From Pseudomonas taeanensis MS-3 (GTDB lineage: Bacteria; Pseudomonadota; Gammaproteobacteria; Pseudomonadales; Pseudomonadaceae), in contig NZ_AWSQ01000004.1 in assembly GCF_000498575.2 (NCBI RefSeq), forward strand, positions 593,834 to 657,833: DNA of 64,000 nt, read 5' to 3'. Positions within the stretch are counted from its first letter, which is position 1. Every line of letters begins with the position of its first letter. Position numbers and translations under genes: made by a program. Of the stretch, positions 50,052 through 58,485 are shown one piece after another. Below the pieces are notes generated by a model. It did no database searches. It had not been told where the DNA came from and saw only the letters and a list, made by a program, of their open reading frames with translations.

Positions 50052-52883
50052 TTAAACAGTAAAGGCGTCTTGCAGCAGTTTTGCCTGCTGTTCGGCGTGC
50101 AACGATGCATAACCACAAGCGGGGGCTGCGGATGCTTCACGACCGGCGTACTCGAGGAACAGTGTCTTCTTGTGCGCAGTCGCGACGCGACGCATATGGT
50201 GCTGGCTGCAGTACCAGGCGCCCTGGTTCATTGGCTCTTCCTGGCACCAGACGATGTGCTTGAGGCTCTTGTAGGTCGCCAGGACTTCGGTCAGATCATC
50301 TTCCGGGAACGGATAGAGCTGTTCGATACGCACGATCGCGATGTCTTCACGGCCTTCGTTGCGACGCTTCTCCAGCAAGTCGTAGTAAACCTTGCCACTG
50401 CACAGAATCAGCCGATCAACCTTCTTCGCGTCGATCGCATCGACTTCAGGAATCACGGTCTGGAACGAGCCTTCAGCGAGGTCTTCCAGGGTCGAAATAG
50501 CCAGCTTGTGGCGCAGCAGCGACTTGGGCGTCAACACCACCAGGGGTTTACGCAGCGGACGAATCACCTGGCGACGCAACAAGTGGTAGATCTGCGCCGG
50601 CGTGGTCGGCACGCAGACCTGCATGTTGTGCTCGGCACACAGTTGCAGGTAACGCTCCAGACGGGCCGAGGAGTGCTCAGGCCCCTGCCCTTCATAACCA
50701 TGCGGCAACAGCATGGTCAGGCCACAGAGCCGGCCCCACTTGTGCTCACCACTGGAAATAAACTGATCGAACACCACCTGCGCACCGTTGGCAAAGTCGC
50801 CGAACTGAGCCTCCCAGATCACCAGGGAATTGGGTTTGGTGGTGGCGTAGCCATATTCGAAAGCCAGCACGGCTTCTTCCGAGAGGAAGGAGTCGTACAG
50901 GTCGAAGCGCGGTTGGCCTTCATACAGGTTCTGCAACGGCAGGTAGGTGCTGCCATCTTTCTGGTTGTGCAGCGCGGCATGGCGGTGCGAAAAGGTGCCA
51001 CGGCCAATGTCCTGCCCGGTCATGCGGATCGGATGGCCCTCGAACAACAGGGTGGCGTAGGCCATAGTCTCGGCATAGCCCCAGTTGATCGGCAAGGCGC
51101 CGGCGGCCATTTTGTGGCGATCTTCGAGAATCTTCGCGACCTGACGCTGAACCACGAAGCCTTCAGGCACTTCCATCAGTTTGTTGGACAGGTCCTGCAG
51201 AGTCTTGAGGTCGAAGCGTGTGTCATGACGCGCGGTCCAGGCGTGGCCCAGATACGGACGCCAGTCGACGAACAGTTCCTTGTTCGGCTCCTTGACCAGA
51301 CTCTTGACCACGTGCTGACCGTTGTCCAGCGCGGTGCGGTATTCGTCGATCTTGAACTGCACATCGTCCGTAGAGTGACTAACGGCCGTAGTCAAAGCTT
51401 CGGCATACAGCTCTCGGGTGGTGCGCTGTTTGCTGATCTGCTGGTACATCAACGGCTGAGTACCATTCGGCTCATCGGCTTCGTTGTGACCGCGGCGGCG
51501 ATAGCAAACCAGATCAATGACCACATCACGCTTGTACTGCATGCGGTAATCGACGGCCAACTGAGTCACGAACAAGACGGCTTCCGGATCATCGCCATTC
51601 ACATGGAAGATCGGCGCCTGGATCATTTTCGCCACGTCGGTGCAGTACTCGGTGGAACGCGAGTCCTCGGCACGACTGGTGGTGAAACCAACCTGGTTGT
51701 TGATCACGATATGGATGGTGCCGCCCGTCTTGTAACCACGGGTCTGCGACATCTGGAAGGTTTCCATGACCACGCCCTGACCGGCGAAGGCCGCATCACC
51801 GTGGATGGAGATCGGCAGGACTTTTTCGCCCGCGACATCGCTACGCCGATCCTGACGAGCGCGTACAGAGCCCTCGACCACCGGAGAGACGATTTCCAGG
51901 TGCGAGGGGTTGAACGCCAGCGCCAGGTGCACTTCGCCGCCAGCGGTCATCACGTTGGAAGAGAAACCCTGGTGATACTTCACGTCACCGGAAGACAGAC
52001 CTTCGGTCTTCTTGCCTTCGAACTCGTCGAACAGGTCGCGCGGGTTCTTGCCGAAGGTGTTGACCAGTACGTTGAGGCGGCCGCGGTGAGCCATGCCGAT
52101 GACGATTTCCTTGGTGCCATAGGCGCCAGAACGCTGGATAACTTCATCGAGCAACGGAATCAGACTCTCGCCACCTTCCAGACCGAAGCGCTTGGTACCG
52201 GGGTACTTGGTACCCAGGTATTTTTCCAGACCTTCGGCTGCGGTCAGACGCTCGAGCAGATGACTCTGTACTTCGGCAGAGAACTGCGGGCGACCACGAA
52301 CGCTTTCCAAACGCTGCTGGAACCAGCTGCGCTGCTCGGAATCGACGATATGGGTGAATTCAGCACCGATGGTGTGGCAATAGGTATGCTGCAGTGCTTG
52401 ATGAATTTCGCGCAGGCTCGCCTCTTCCTTGCCGATGTACAAGCCACCAGTGCGGAAAGTGGTATCCAGATCGGCGTCGGTCAAACCGTAGTGGTTGATC
52501 GACAGATCAGCAGGAACCGGACGTTGCCATAGGCCAAGCGGGTCAAGCCGGGCAGCCTGGTGGCCGCGCATGCGATAGGCCTGGATCATGCGCAAGACTT
52601 CGACCTGCTTCTTTTCGTGCTCACTGCTCACGCTGCCGGCAGAGACCGGCTGGGCACGACGCTGGTTTTTGGCCAGCAACACGAAATGATCGCGAACCGT
52701 AGAGTGCGATACATCAGTAGCGGCGCTGCCGTCAGTCGGCAACTTCTGAAAGTAGGTGCGCCACTCTTCTGGCACAGCGTTGGGATCGTGCAGGTAAAGC
52801 TCATAGAGCTCTTCCACATAGGCAGCGTTACCACCGGATAGGTGGGCACTGTCCCACATGCGCTGCATCACGCTTTCTTGCAT
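50052..52883 (-). CDS. sucA: 2-oxoglutarate dehydrogenase E1 component
   Basis: 943 residues. It begins MQESVMQRMWDSAHLSGGNA as in Pseudomonas SucA. Central thiamine-diphosphate region (IGMAHRGRLNVLVNTFGKNP; then HGDAAFAGQGVVMETFQMSQ; then VHINGDDP-like HVNGDDPEAVLFVTQLAVDY) and a transketolase-like C-terminal half (QDIGRGTFSHRHAALHNQKD; LPHGYEGQGPEHSSARLERY). It decarboxylates 2-oxoglutarate and transfers succinyl to SucB. GAGGGTG Shine-Dalgarno. 242 bp separate it from sdhB. Confidence 0.98.
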   Translation of the reverse strand: MQESVMQRMWDSAHLSGGNAAYVEELYELYLHDPNAVPEEWRTYFQKLPTDGSAATDVSHSTVRDHFVLLAKNQRRAQPVSAGSVSSEHEKKQVEVLRMIQAYRMRGHQAARLDPLGLWQRPVPADLSINHYGLTDADLDTTFRTGGLYIGKEEASLREIHQALQHTYCHTIGAEFTHIVDSEQRSWFQQRLESVRGRPQFSAEVQSHLLERLTAAEGLEKYLGTKYPGTKRFGLEGGESLIPLLDEVIQRSGAYGTKEIVIGMAHRGRLNVLVNTFGKNPRDLFDEFEGKKTEGLSSGDVKYHQGFSSNVMTAGGEVHLALAFNPSHLEIVSPVVEGSVRARQDRRSDVAGEKVLPISIHGDAAFAGQGVVMETFQMSQTRGYKTGGTIHIVINNQVGFTTSRAEDSRSTEYCTDVAKMIQAPIFHVNGDDPEAVLFVTQLAVDYRMQYKRDVVIDLVCYRRRGHNEADEPNGTQPLMYQQISKQRTTRELYAEALTTAVSHSTDDVQFKIDEYRTALDNGQHVVKSLVKEPNKELFVDWRPYLGHAWTARHDTRFDLKTLQDLSNKLMEVPEGFVVQRQVAKILEDRHKMAAGALPINWGYAETMAYATLLFEGHPIRMTGQDIGRGTFSHRHAALHNQKDGSTYLPLQNLYEGQPRFDLYDSFLSEEAVLAFEYGYATTKPNSLVIWEAQFGDFANGAQVVFDQFISSGEHKWGRLCGLTMLLPHGYEGQGPEHSSARLERYLQLCAEHNMQVCVPTTPAQIYHLLRRQVIRPLRKPLVVLTPKSLLRHKLAISTLEDLAEGSFQTVIPEVDAIDAKKVDRLILCSGKVYYDLLEKRRNEGREDIAIVRIEQLYPFPEDDLTEVLATYKSLKHIVWCQEEPMNQGAWYCSQHHMRRVATAHKKTLFLEYAGREASAAPACGYASLHAEQQAKLLQDAFTV

Positions 52884-53065
52884 GCTTGGTCACCCTCGGT
52901 AAGGGGACACCACCGGCGTAGAAACCGCGCGGGCTTCCGAAGTCTAGCGACTTCGGTAAAGCCACCACGGATCCCGCAGATAGTCCGGGCACCAGCCCGG
53001 ATGCCCCTGCTGGTCGTCATATATTTCAAATAAGAACCACGGCTTTGTGAGCTGCGGTTCGAGCT

Positions 53066-53098
53066 AAAACTACGGCGCCAAAAGCGATTCCAGCGCCG
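53066..53098 (-). terminator. Possible (weak) terminator after sdhB
   Basis: CGGCGC/GCGCCG stem (53093-53098 with 53073-53078 on the minus strand) followed by TAGTTTTAG. It could partly separate sdhCDAB from sucAB expression. Confidence 0.35.
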
Positions 53099-53124
53099 CA
53101 GGTGTCACGGGTAGAGCAAATGAA

Positions 53125-53829
53125 TCAGGTACCGCTCTGCAGCAACATGTTACGTACGTGACCGATTGCCTTGGTCGGGTTGAGACCCTTGGGGCAGACG
53201 TTCACGCAGTTCATGATGCCGCGGCAACGGAACACGCTGAACGGATCGTCCAATGCGGCCAGACGCTCATCGGTCTTGGTGTCACGACTGTCAGCCAGAA
53301 AACGATAGGCTTGCAGCAGTGCCGCTGGACCGAGGAACTTGTCCGGGTTCCACCAGAACGACGGGCAACTGGTCGAGCAACAGGCGCACAGAATGCACTC
53401 GTACAACCCATCCAGTTTCTCGCGCTCTTCCGGCGATTGCAGGCGTTCAATAGCCGGCGCCGGGGTATCGTTTTGCAGGAATGGCTGCACCTTCTCGTAC
53501 TGCTTGTAGAAGATGCTCATATCGACGACGAGGTCACGAATAACAGGCAGACCTGGCAAAGGACGAATAATCAGCTTGTTGTTTTTCACCACCGCCGACA
53601 GCGGAGTGACACAGGCCAGAGCATTCTTGCCATTGATGTTCATGCCGTCGGAACCGCAGACGCCCTCACGACAGGAGCGACGGTAAGAGAAACCCTCGTC
53701 CTGCTCCTTGATCAAGGCCAGTACGTCAAGGACCATGATGTCCTTGCCGTCGGTATTGACCTGAAACTCCTGCATGAACGGCGCCGCGTCCTGGTCAGGG
53801 TTGTAACGATAAACACTGACTTGCAACAT
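53125..53829 (-). CDS. sdhB: Succinate dehydrogenase iron-sulfur subunit
   Basis: 234 residues. [2Fe-2S] ligands in SCREGVCGSDGMNINGKNAL (plus a later Cys), [4Fe-4S] in CILCACCSTSCPSFWW and [3Fe-4S]/[4Fe-4S] in CRGIMNCVNVCPKGLNP. It carries electrons from SdhA to ubiquinone. Start: ATG at 53829 (MLQVSVYRYNPDQDAAPFMQ) as in other Pseudomonas; a GTG 9 nt upstream (53838) is less likely because the AAGGG Shine-Dalgarno suits the ATG. Confidence 0.97.
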   Translation of the reverse strand: MLQVSVYRYNPDQDAAPFMQEFQVNTDGKDIMVLDVLALIKEQDEGFSYRRSCREGVCGSDGMNINGKNALACVTPLSAVVKNNKLIIRPLPGLPVIRDLVVDMSIFYKQYEKVQPFLQNDTPAPAIERLQSPEEREKLDGLYECILCACCSTSCPSFWWNPDKFLGPAALLQAYRFLADSRDTKTDERLAALDDPFSVFRCRGIMNCVNVCPKGLNPTKAIGHVRNMLLQSGT

Positions 53830-53840
53830 ATCCGTCACCC

Positions 53841-55613
53841 TTAGTAAGTCCGAATCTTGGGTTCAAACACTGGTACTGTCTTCGGTGCGAAGTTGACGGC
53901 ACGCTTGGTCACGCGCTTCTCGCCCGGGAAGTACAAGGAGTGGCACAGCCAGTTTTCGTCATCACGATCTTCGAAGTCTTCACGGGCATGCGCACCGCGG
54001 GACTCGGTACGGGTTTCTGCTGCAATCGCAGTCGCCTCGGCCACTTCGAGCAGATTTTGCAGCTCAAGCGCTTCGATACGTGCGGTGTTGAACGCCTGGC
54101 TCTTGTCCGAAATCTTGACAGTCGCAATACGCTCACGCAGGTCAGCCAGCTGCTTGATACCTTTCTGCATGTACTCGCCGGTACGGAATACGCCGAAGTA
54201 ATTCTGCATGCAGCTCTGCAGCTCTTTACGCAACGGCGCTACATCTTCGCCGGTGCTACGTTCGTTGATACCAGACAAACGCTTGAGTGATTGCTCGATG
54301 TCGGTCTCGGAGGCACCACGGTAGTCAACACCTTCCTTCAGCGCTTTCTCCAGGTGCAAGCCTGCCGCACGACCGAACACCACCAGATCGAGCAGCGAGT
54401 TGCCGCCCAGGCGGTTAGCACCGTGCACCGATACGCAAGCCACTTCGCCCACAGCAAACAGACCGTCAATGATCTTGTCGTTACCATTTGCATCCTGAGT
54501 CATCGCCTGACCATGGATGTTGGTGGCAACGCCGCCCATCATGTAATGACAGGTCGGCACGACCGGAACCGGTGCGACTACCGGATCGACGTGAGCAAAT
54601 GTCTTGGACAACTCACAGATGCCTGGCAGACGGCTGTGCAGAACTTCCTCACCGAGGTGATCGAGTTTGAGCATCACGTGGTCGCCGTCAGGACCACAAC
54701 CGTTACCGGCGATGATCTCTTTGACCATGGAGCGCGCTACAACGTCGCGCCCAGCCAGGTCTTTGGCGTTCGGCGCATAACGTTCCATGAAACGTTCGCC
54801 ATGCTTGTTGATCAGGTAGCCACCTTCACCGCGGCAACCTTCGGTGACCAGCACACCGGCGCCGGCAATACCAGTCGGGTGGAATTGCCACATTTCGATG
54901 TCTTGTACCGGTACACCGGCACGCAGGGCCATGCCCACACCATCACCCGTATTAATCAGGGCGTTGGTTGTGGAGGAGTAGATACGACCCGCACCGCCGG
55001 TCGCCAGCACTGTGGCCTTGGCACGGATGTAGACGGTTTCACCACTTTCGAGACAGATAGCGATGACACCAACGATAGCGCCATCCTGATTCTTCACCAG
55101 ATCGACCGCATACCACTCGTTAAGGAACGAGGTATTGGCTTTGAGGTTGGCTTGATACAGGGTGTGCAGCAACGCGTGACCGGTGCGGTCGGCCGCTGCG
55201 CAGGTGCGGGCAGCCTGACCGCCACGACCGAAGTCCTTGGACTGACCACCGAACGGACGCTGATAGATGCGGCCCTGCTCGGTGCGGGAGAACGGTAGGC
55301 CCATGTGCTCCAGTTCGAATACCGCTTCCGGGCCAACCGAACACATGTACTCGATCGCGTCCTGGTCACCGATGTAATCGGAACCCTTGACGGTGTCGTA
55401 CATGTGCCAGCGCCAATCATCGTTCGGATCGGCCGAGGCGATGGCGCAAGTGATGCCACCTTGTGCAGAAACGGTGTGCGAACGAGTCGGGAACACCTTG
55501 GTGACTACTGCGGTCTTGTGGCCGCCTTGAGCCAGTTGCAGCGCGGCACGCATGCCTGCACCGCCGCCACCTATGATGATGGCGTCATAAGAAAGAGTAC
55601 GAATGTTAGTCAT
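53841..55613 (-). CDS. sdhA: Succinate dehydrogenase flavoprotein subunit
   Basis: 590 residues. FAD motif DAIIIGGGGAGMRAALQLAQ, covalent-FAD His in TRSHTVSAQGGITCAIA, catalytic region (TEGCRGEGGYLINKHGERFM; then DLAGRDVVARSM) and the typical RTESRGAHAREDFEDRDDEN near the end. Standard length. It oxidises succinate to fumarate at the membrane. Part of sdhCDAB, 3 bp from sdhD. Confidence 0.98.
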   Translation of the reverse strand: MTNIRTLSYDAIIIGGGGAGMRAALQLAQGGHKTAVVTKVFPTRSHTVSAQGGITCAIASADPNDDWRWHMYDTVKGSDYIGDQDAIEYMCSVGPEAVFELEHMGLPFSRTEQGRIYQRPFGGQSKDFGRGGQAARTCAAADRTGHALLHTLYQANLKANTSFLNEWYAVDLVKNQDGAIVGVIAICLESGETVYIRAKATVLATGGAGRIYSSTTNALINTGDGVGMALRAGVPVQDIEMWQFHPTGIAGAGVLVTEGCRGEGGYLINKHGERFMERYAPNAKDLAGRDVVARSMVKEIIAGNGCGPDGDHVMLKLDHLGEEVLHSRLPGICELSKTFAHVDPVVAPVPVVPTCHYMMGGVATNIHGQAMTQDANGNDKIIDGLFAVGEVACVSVHGANRLGGNSLLDLVVFGRAAGLHLEKALKEGVDYRGASETDIEQSLKRLSGINERSTGEDVAPLRKELQSCMQNYFGVFRTGEYMQKGIKQLADLRERIATVKISDKSQAFNTARIEALELQNLLEVAEATAIAAETRTESRGAHAREDFEDRDDENWLCHSLYFPGEKRVTKRAVNFAPKTVPVFEPKIRTY

Positions 55614-55616
55614 GAA

Positions 55617-55985
55617 TCAGATACCCCAAAGAATCTGCACACCCCAGGCAAAAAACGCGAACATGGCAATGCCACACGCAGCCTGAAAGAGAAAACGCAC
55701 GACAGTGGCCCACTTACCCAGCGCCATCGGCGTCAGGTAGTCGGTGGAAATCGTCCACATGCCAACCCAGGCGTGCACGCTAAGTGCCACCAGTGTCAGC
55801 AGACTGAAGATACGCATTGCACTATTGGAGAACAGACCATGCCACTCGGCGTAACCCATACCTGGGTTAATTACTACGAAACCGAGTAGAAACAGGACAT
55901 AAGCCGCGAGAACGACTGCAGAAACCCGCTGTGCCATCCAGTCATAGAGGCCCGAACGCGAGAAGTTCGTGACATTAGTTACCAT
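55617..55985 (-). CDS. sdhD: Succinate dehydrogenase membrane anchor subunit
   Basis: 122 residues, three helices. MVTNVTNFSRSGLYDWMAQR is the conserved start with the quinone-site region. SVHAWVGMWTISTDYL supplies the likely haem b ligand His. Its ATG (55985) overlaps the sdhC stop region by 7 nt. Confidence 0.95.
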   Translation of the reverse strand: MVTNVTNFSRSGLYDWMAQRVSAVVLAAYVLFLLGFVVINPGMGYAEWHGLFSNSAMRIFSLLTLVALSVHAWVGMWTISTDYLTPMALGKWATVVRFLFQAACGIAMFAFFAWGVQILWGI

Positions 55986-56353
55986 ATCCACACCCCCAGT
56001 AGCAGGATCACGATCGCCGCGACGACGAGAACGATTTGCGAGCCCAGCTTGCCGCCTTCCAGCGTCTCACCGATGCCCATGTCCATGATCAAGTGGCGCA
56101 CACCGGCCACTAGGTGGTACAGCAGAGCGGACAGCAATCCCCAAATCACGAATTTGGCCAGAGGGCTGGTCAAACATTCTTTCACCTGAGCGAAGCCTTC
56201 CTCGGACGCCAGCGATTTGTCGAGCCCGAACAGCAGCACGGCAATGCCAACAAAGAGAATGACACCGGAGATACGGTGAAGAATGGACGTGTAAGCGGTG
56301 ACTGGGAGTTTGATAGTCCTAAGGTCTAGGTTTACAGGTCGTTGGCTATTCAC
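55979..56353 (-). CDS. sdhC: Succinate dehydrogenase cytochrome b556 subunit
   Basis: 124 residues, three helices. NSQRPVNLDLRTIKLPVTAY, then TSILHRISGVILFVGIAVLL (conserved SILHR-x-SG), then LLYHLVAGVRHLIMDMGIGE with the haem-ligand His. It uses a GTG start codon at 56353, without a strong Shine-Dalgarno. It is the first gene of sdhCDAB, about 130 nt after a good sigma-70 promoter. Confidence 0.95.
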   Translation of the reverse strand: MNSQRPVNLDLRTIKLPVTAYTSILHRISGVILFVGIAVLLFGLDKSLASEEGFAQVKECLTSPLAKFVIWGLLSALLYHLVAGVRHLIMDMGIGETLEGGKLGSQIVLVVAAIVILLLGVWIW

Positions 56354-56484
56354 GGCTTTTTATCACACTGAGAGCCCCTAACTATCAGGGCAAAGTTGTC
56401 GGGAAGTGCACTGGTCAGGTACCCATCACCCAAGAAGTGACAACCGCCAGATACAGGCTCAAAGCCCTTAGCGGTCGGGCGCAG

Positions 56485-56513
56485 AGTATAGACAGTTAGG
56501 TTACTAATGACAA
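56485..56513 (-). promoter_or_regulatory. Probable sigma-70 promoter of sdhCDAB
   Basis: Minus-strand TTGTCA (56513-56508), 17-bp spacer, TATACT (56490-56485). It predicts a 5' leader of about 125 nt before the sdhC GTG. Confidence 0.7.
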
Positions 56514-56626
56514 TGCGAAGGCCTCGACCTAATGGCGGATTGCGCACCCTGTATAAATGACGTAAACAGCGCCCTTCTTCCGTTAAAAACGCACTTAAAC
56601 CCTTCTGTTGCCTGGGTTTTCGCAAA

Positions 56627-56654
56627 TTGACTTTCGAATTTATCTCACTATAGT
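56627..56654 (+). promoter_or_regulatory. Probable sigma-70 promoter of gltA
   Basis: TTGACT (56627-56632), 16-bp spacer, TATAGT (56649-56654), giving a leader of about 55 nt before the gltA ATG. Confidence 0.7.
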
Positions 56655-56713
56655 GATGCGGGCCCTGCGTGGGGGGCTGTCAGATGATTTCAAGCATAAC
56701 TAGGAGGCCACAC

Positions 56714-57988
56714 ATGGCTGACAAAAAAGCGCAGTTGATCATCGAGGGCGCAGCCCCCGTCGAGCTGCCCGTTTTAACCGGCACCGTTGGTCCCGATGTA
56801 ATTGACGTACGGGGCCTAACCGCCACGGGCCGTTTCACTTTTGATCCTGGCTTTATGTCCACCGCTTCGTGCGAGTCGAAAATCACCTATATCGACGGTG
56901 AGCAGGGCATTCTTCTGCACCGCGGCTACCCCATCGAGCAGCTGGCCGACAAATCGGACTACCTTGAAACCTGTTATTTACTGCTCAACGGCGAAATGCC
57001 CAATGCAGAGCAGAAGGCTCAGTTCGTCAGCACCATCAAGAACCACACCATGGTGCATGAGCAGCTGAAGACCTTCTTCAACGGTTTCCGCCGTGACGCC
57101 CACCCAATGGCGATCATGTGCGGCGTAGTCGGCGCGCTTTCTGCCTTCTACCACGACTCTCTCGACATCAATAACCCGCATCACCGCGAAGTCTCGGCCA
57201 TGCGCCTGATCGCCAAGATGCCGACCCTCGCGGCCATGACGTACAAGTACTCCATGGGCCAGCCGATGATGTACCCGCGCAACGATTTGAATTACGCGGA
57301 AAACTTCCTGCATATGATGTTCAACACTCCGTGCGAGATCAAACCGATCAGCCCGGTGCTGGCTAACGCGATGGACAAGATCTTCATCCTGCACGCCGAC
57401 CATGAGCAGAATGCCTCGACTTCCACCGTTCGCCTGGCAGGCTCTTCAGGTGCCAACCCGTTCGCCTGTATTGCTGCCGGCATCGCCGCCCTTTGGGGGC
57501 CGGCACACGGCGGCGCCAACGAAGCCGTATTAAGCATGCTCGACGAGATTGGCGATGTATCGAACATCGACGCCTTTATCGCCAAGGCCAAGGACAAGGA
57601 CGATCCGTTCAAGCTGATGGGCTTCGGTCATCGCGTTTACAAGAACCGCGACCCACGCGCCACCGTGATGAAGCAGACTTGCGATGAAGTCCTGAAAGAG
57701 CTCGGTATCACCAACGATCCGCAGCTCGAATTGGCCATGCGTCTCGAAGAGATCGCCCTGACCGACCCTTACTTCATCGAACGCTCGCTGTATCCGAATG
57801 TTGACTTCTACTCGGGTATCATTCTCAAGGCGATCGGTATTCCTACCAGCATGTTCACCGTAATCTTTGCCCTGGCACGGACCGTCGGCTGGATCTCACA
57901 CTGGAAAGAAATGCTCTCCAGCCCTTACAAGATTGGCCGCCCACGCCAGCTGTATACCGGCTACCCGCAACGCGATCTGGAAAAATAA
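56714..57988 (+). CDS. gltA: Citrate synthase (type II, hexameric)
   Basis: 424 residues. Active-site His in LHADHEQNASTSTVRLAGSS and GFGHRVYKNRDPRA; the catalytic Asp lies in YPNVDFYSGIILKAIGIPT. It condenses acetyl-CoA and oxaloacetate, the entry step of the TCA cycle. The ATG at 56714 has AGGAGG 6 nt upstream; the frame's earlier start (56669) lies in the leader and is rejected. Divergent from sdhCDAB as in other Pseudomonas. Confidence 0.98.
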   Translation: MADKKAQLIIEGAAPVELPVLTGTVGPDVIDVRGLTATGRFTFDPGFMSTASCESKITYIDGEQGILLHRGYPIEQLADKSDYLETCYLLLNGEMPNAEQKAQFVSTIKNHTMVHEQLKTFFNGFRRDAHPMAIMCGVVGALSAFYHDSLDINNPHHREVSAMRLIAKMPTLAAMTYKYSMGQPMMYPRNDLNYAENFLHMMFNTPCEIKPISPVLANAMDKIFILHADHEQNASTSTVRLAGSSGANPFACIAAGIAALWGPAHGGANEAVLSMLDEIGDVSNIDAFIAKAKDKDDPFKLMGFGHRVYKNRDPRATVMKQTCDEVLKELGITNDPQLELAMRLEEIALTDPYFIERSLYPNVDFYSGIILKAIGIPTSMFTVIFALARTVGWISHWKEMLSSPYKIGRPRQLYTGYPQRDLEK

Positions 57989-58021
57989 ACCCCCAGCGAC
58001 GTCCAGATTCGTCAATGCAAT

Positions 58022-58051
58022 AAAAAAGGCTGCCAAATGGCAGCCTTTTTT
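58022..58051 (+). terminator. Rho-independent terminator of gltA
   Basis: AAAAAAGGCTGCC-AAAT-GGCAGCC followed by six T; perfect stem. It could act in both directions. Confidence 0.95.
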
Positions 58052-58138
58052 ACATATATAAAACTTCAACGCCACTTCGCAACCAATACCCTCACCTCCC
58101 TTTTTAGAGTCGAGACGCAAGCTCGGCATCGCAGAATC

Positions 58139-58399
58139 TCAGCATGCCAGCGCGGTACTTTGCTCCAACCAACCCAGCAATTGAATCGCCTCCTCGCGAC
58201 TGGTACCGCACGTATCCGGTTCGGCCGAAAACGCCGAACAAACAGCTGGGCGCTCTGGCTTGCCGAACAAAGCACAATGATTCTCAACGGATAATTGCAC
58301 GCAACGTTCGCCCGCCAACTTACCCAACGGCATACCGGGGATTGGGGAGCTGATCGAAGGCGCGATGCAACAGGCACCACAACCAGGCCGGCAGTTCAT
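58139..58399 (-). CDS. YkgJ-family cysteine-cluster protein (zinc/iron-chelating domain)
   Basis: 86 residues, with eight Cys: C-x3-C-x2-CC at the start (MNCRPGCGACCIAP), then Cys in LAGERCVQLSVENHCALFGK, PAVCSAF and PDTCG. The pattern matches the YkgJ/Fe-S oxidoreductase-like zinc- or iron-binding family. Its role is unknown. The start at 58399 is the only one that places the Cys cluster at the N terminus; the longer frame from a TTG at 58456 has no Shine-Dalgarno. Convergent with gltA, 29 bp after the next gene's stop. Confidence 0.82.
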   Translation of the reverse strand: MNCRPGCGACCIAPSISSPIPGMPLGKLAGERCVQLSVENHCALFGKPERPAVCSAFSAEPDTCGTSREEAIQLLGWLEQSTALAC

Positions 58400-58485
58400 G
58401 ACGATAATGACCCCACAGCAATCGCAGTAACGGATTAACTCGGCGAGTTTACCCAATAGCGGTGCTTATTAGCAGCTACTCGGAC

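Larger units (their letters stand above)
56354..56713. other. Divergent gltA-sdhC regulatory region
   Basis: 360 bp with no gene. It holds outward promoters for sdhC (56485-56513, minus) and gltA (56627-56654, plus), listed separately. Confidence 0.7.

Noticed and set aside
49395..52532. A 1045-codon open frame on the plus strand opposite sucA and sucB
   Set aside because: It is the antisense shadow of two highly conserved GC-rich genes, with no ribosome-binding site and no recognisable domain.
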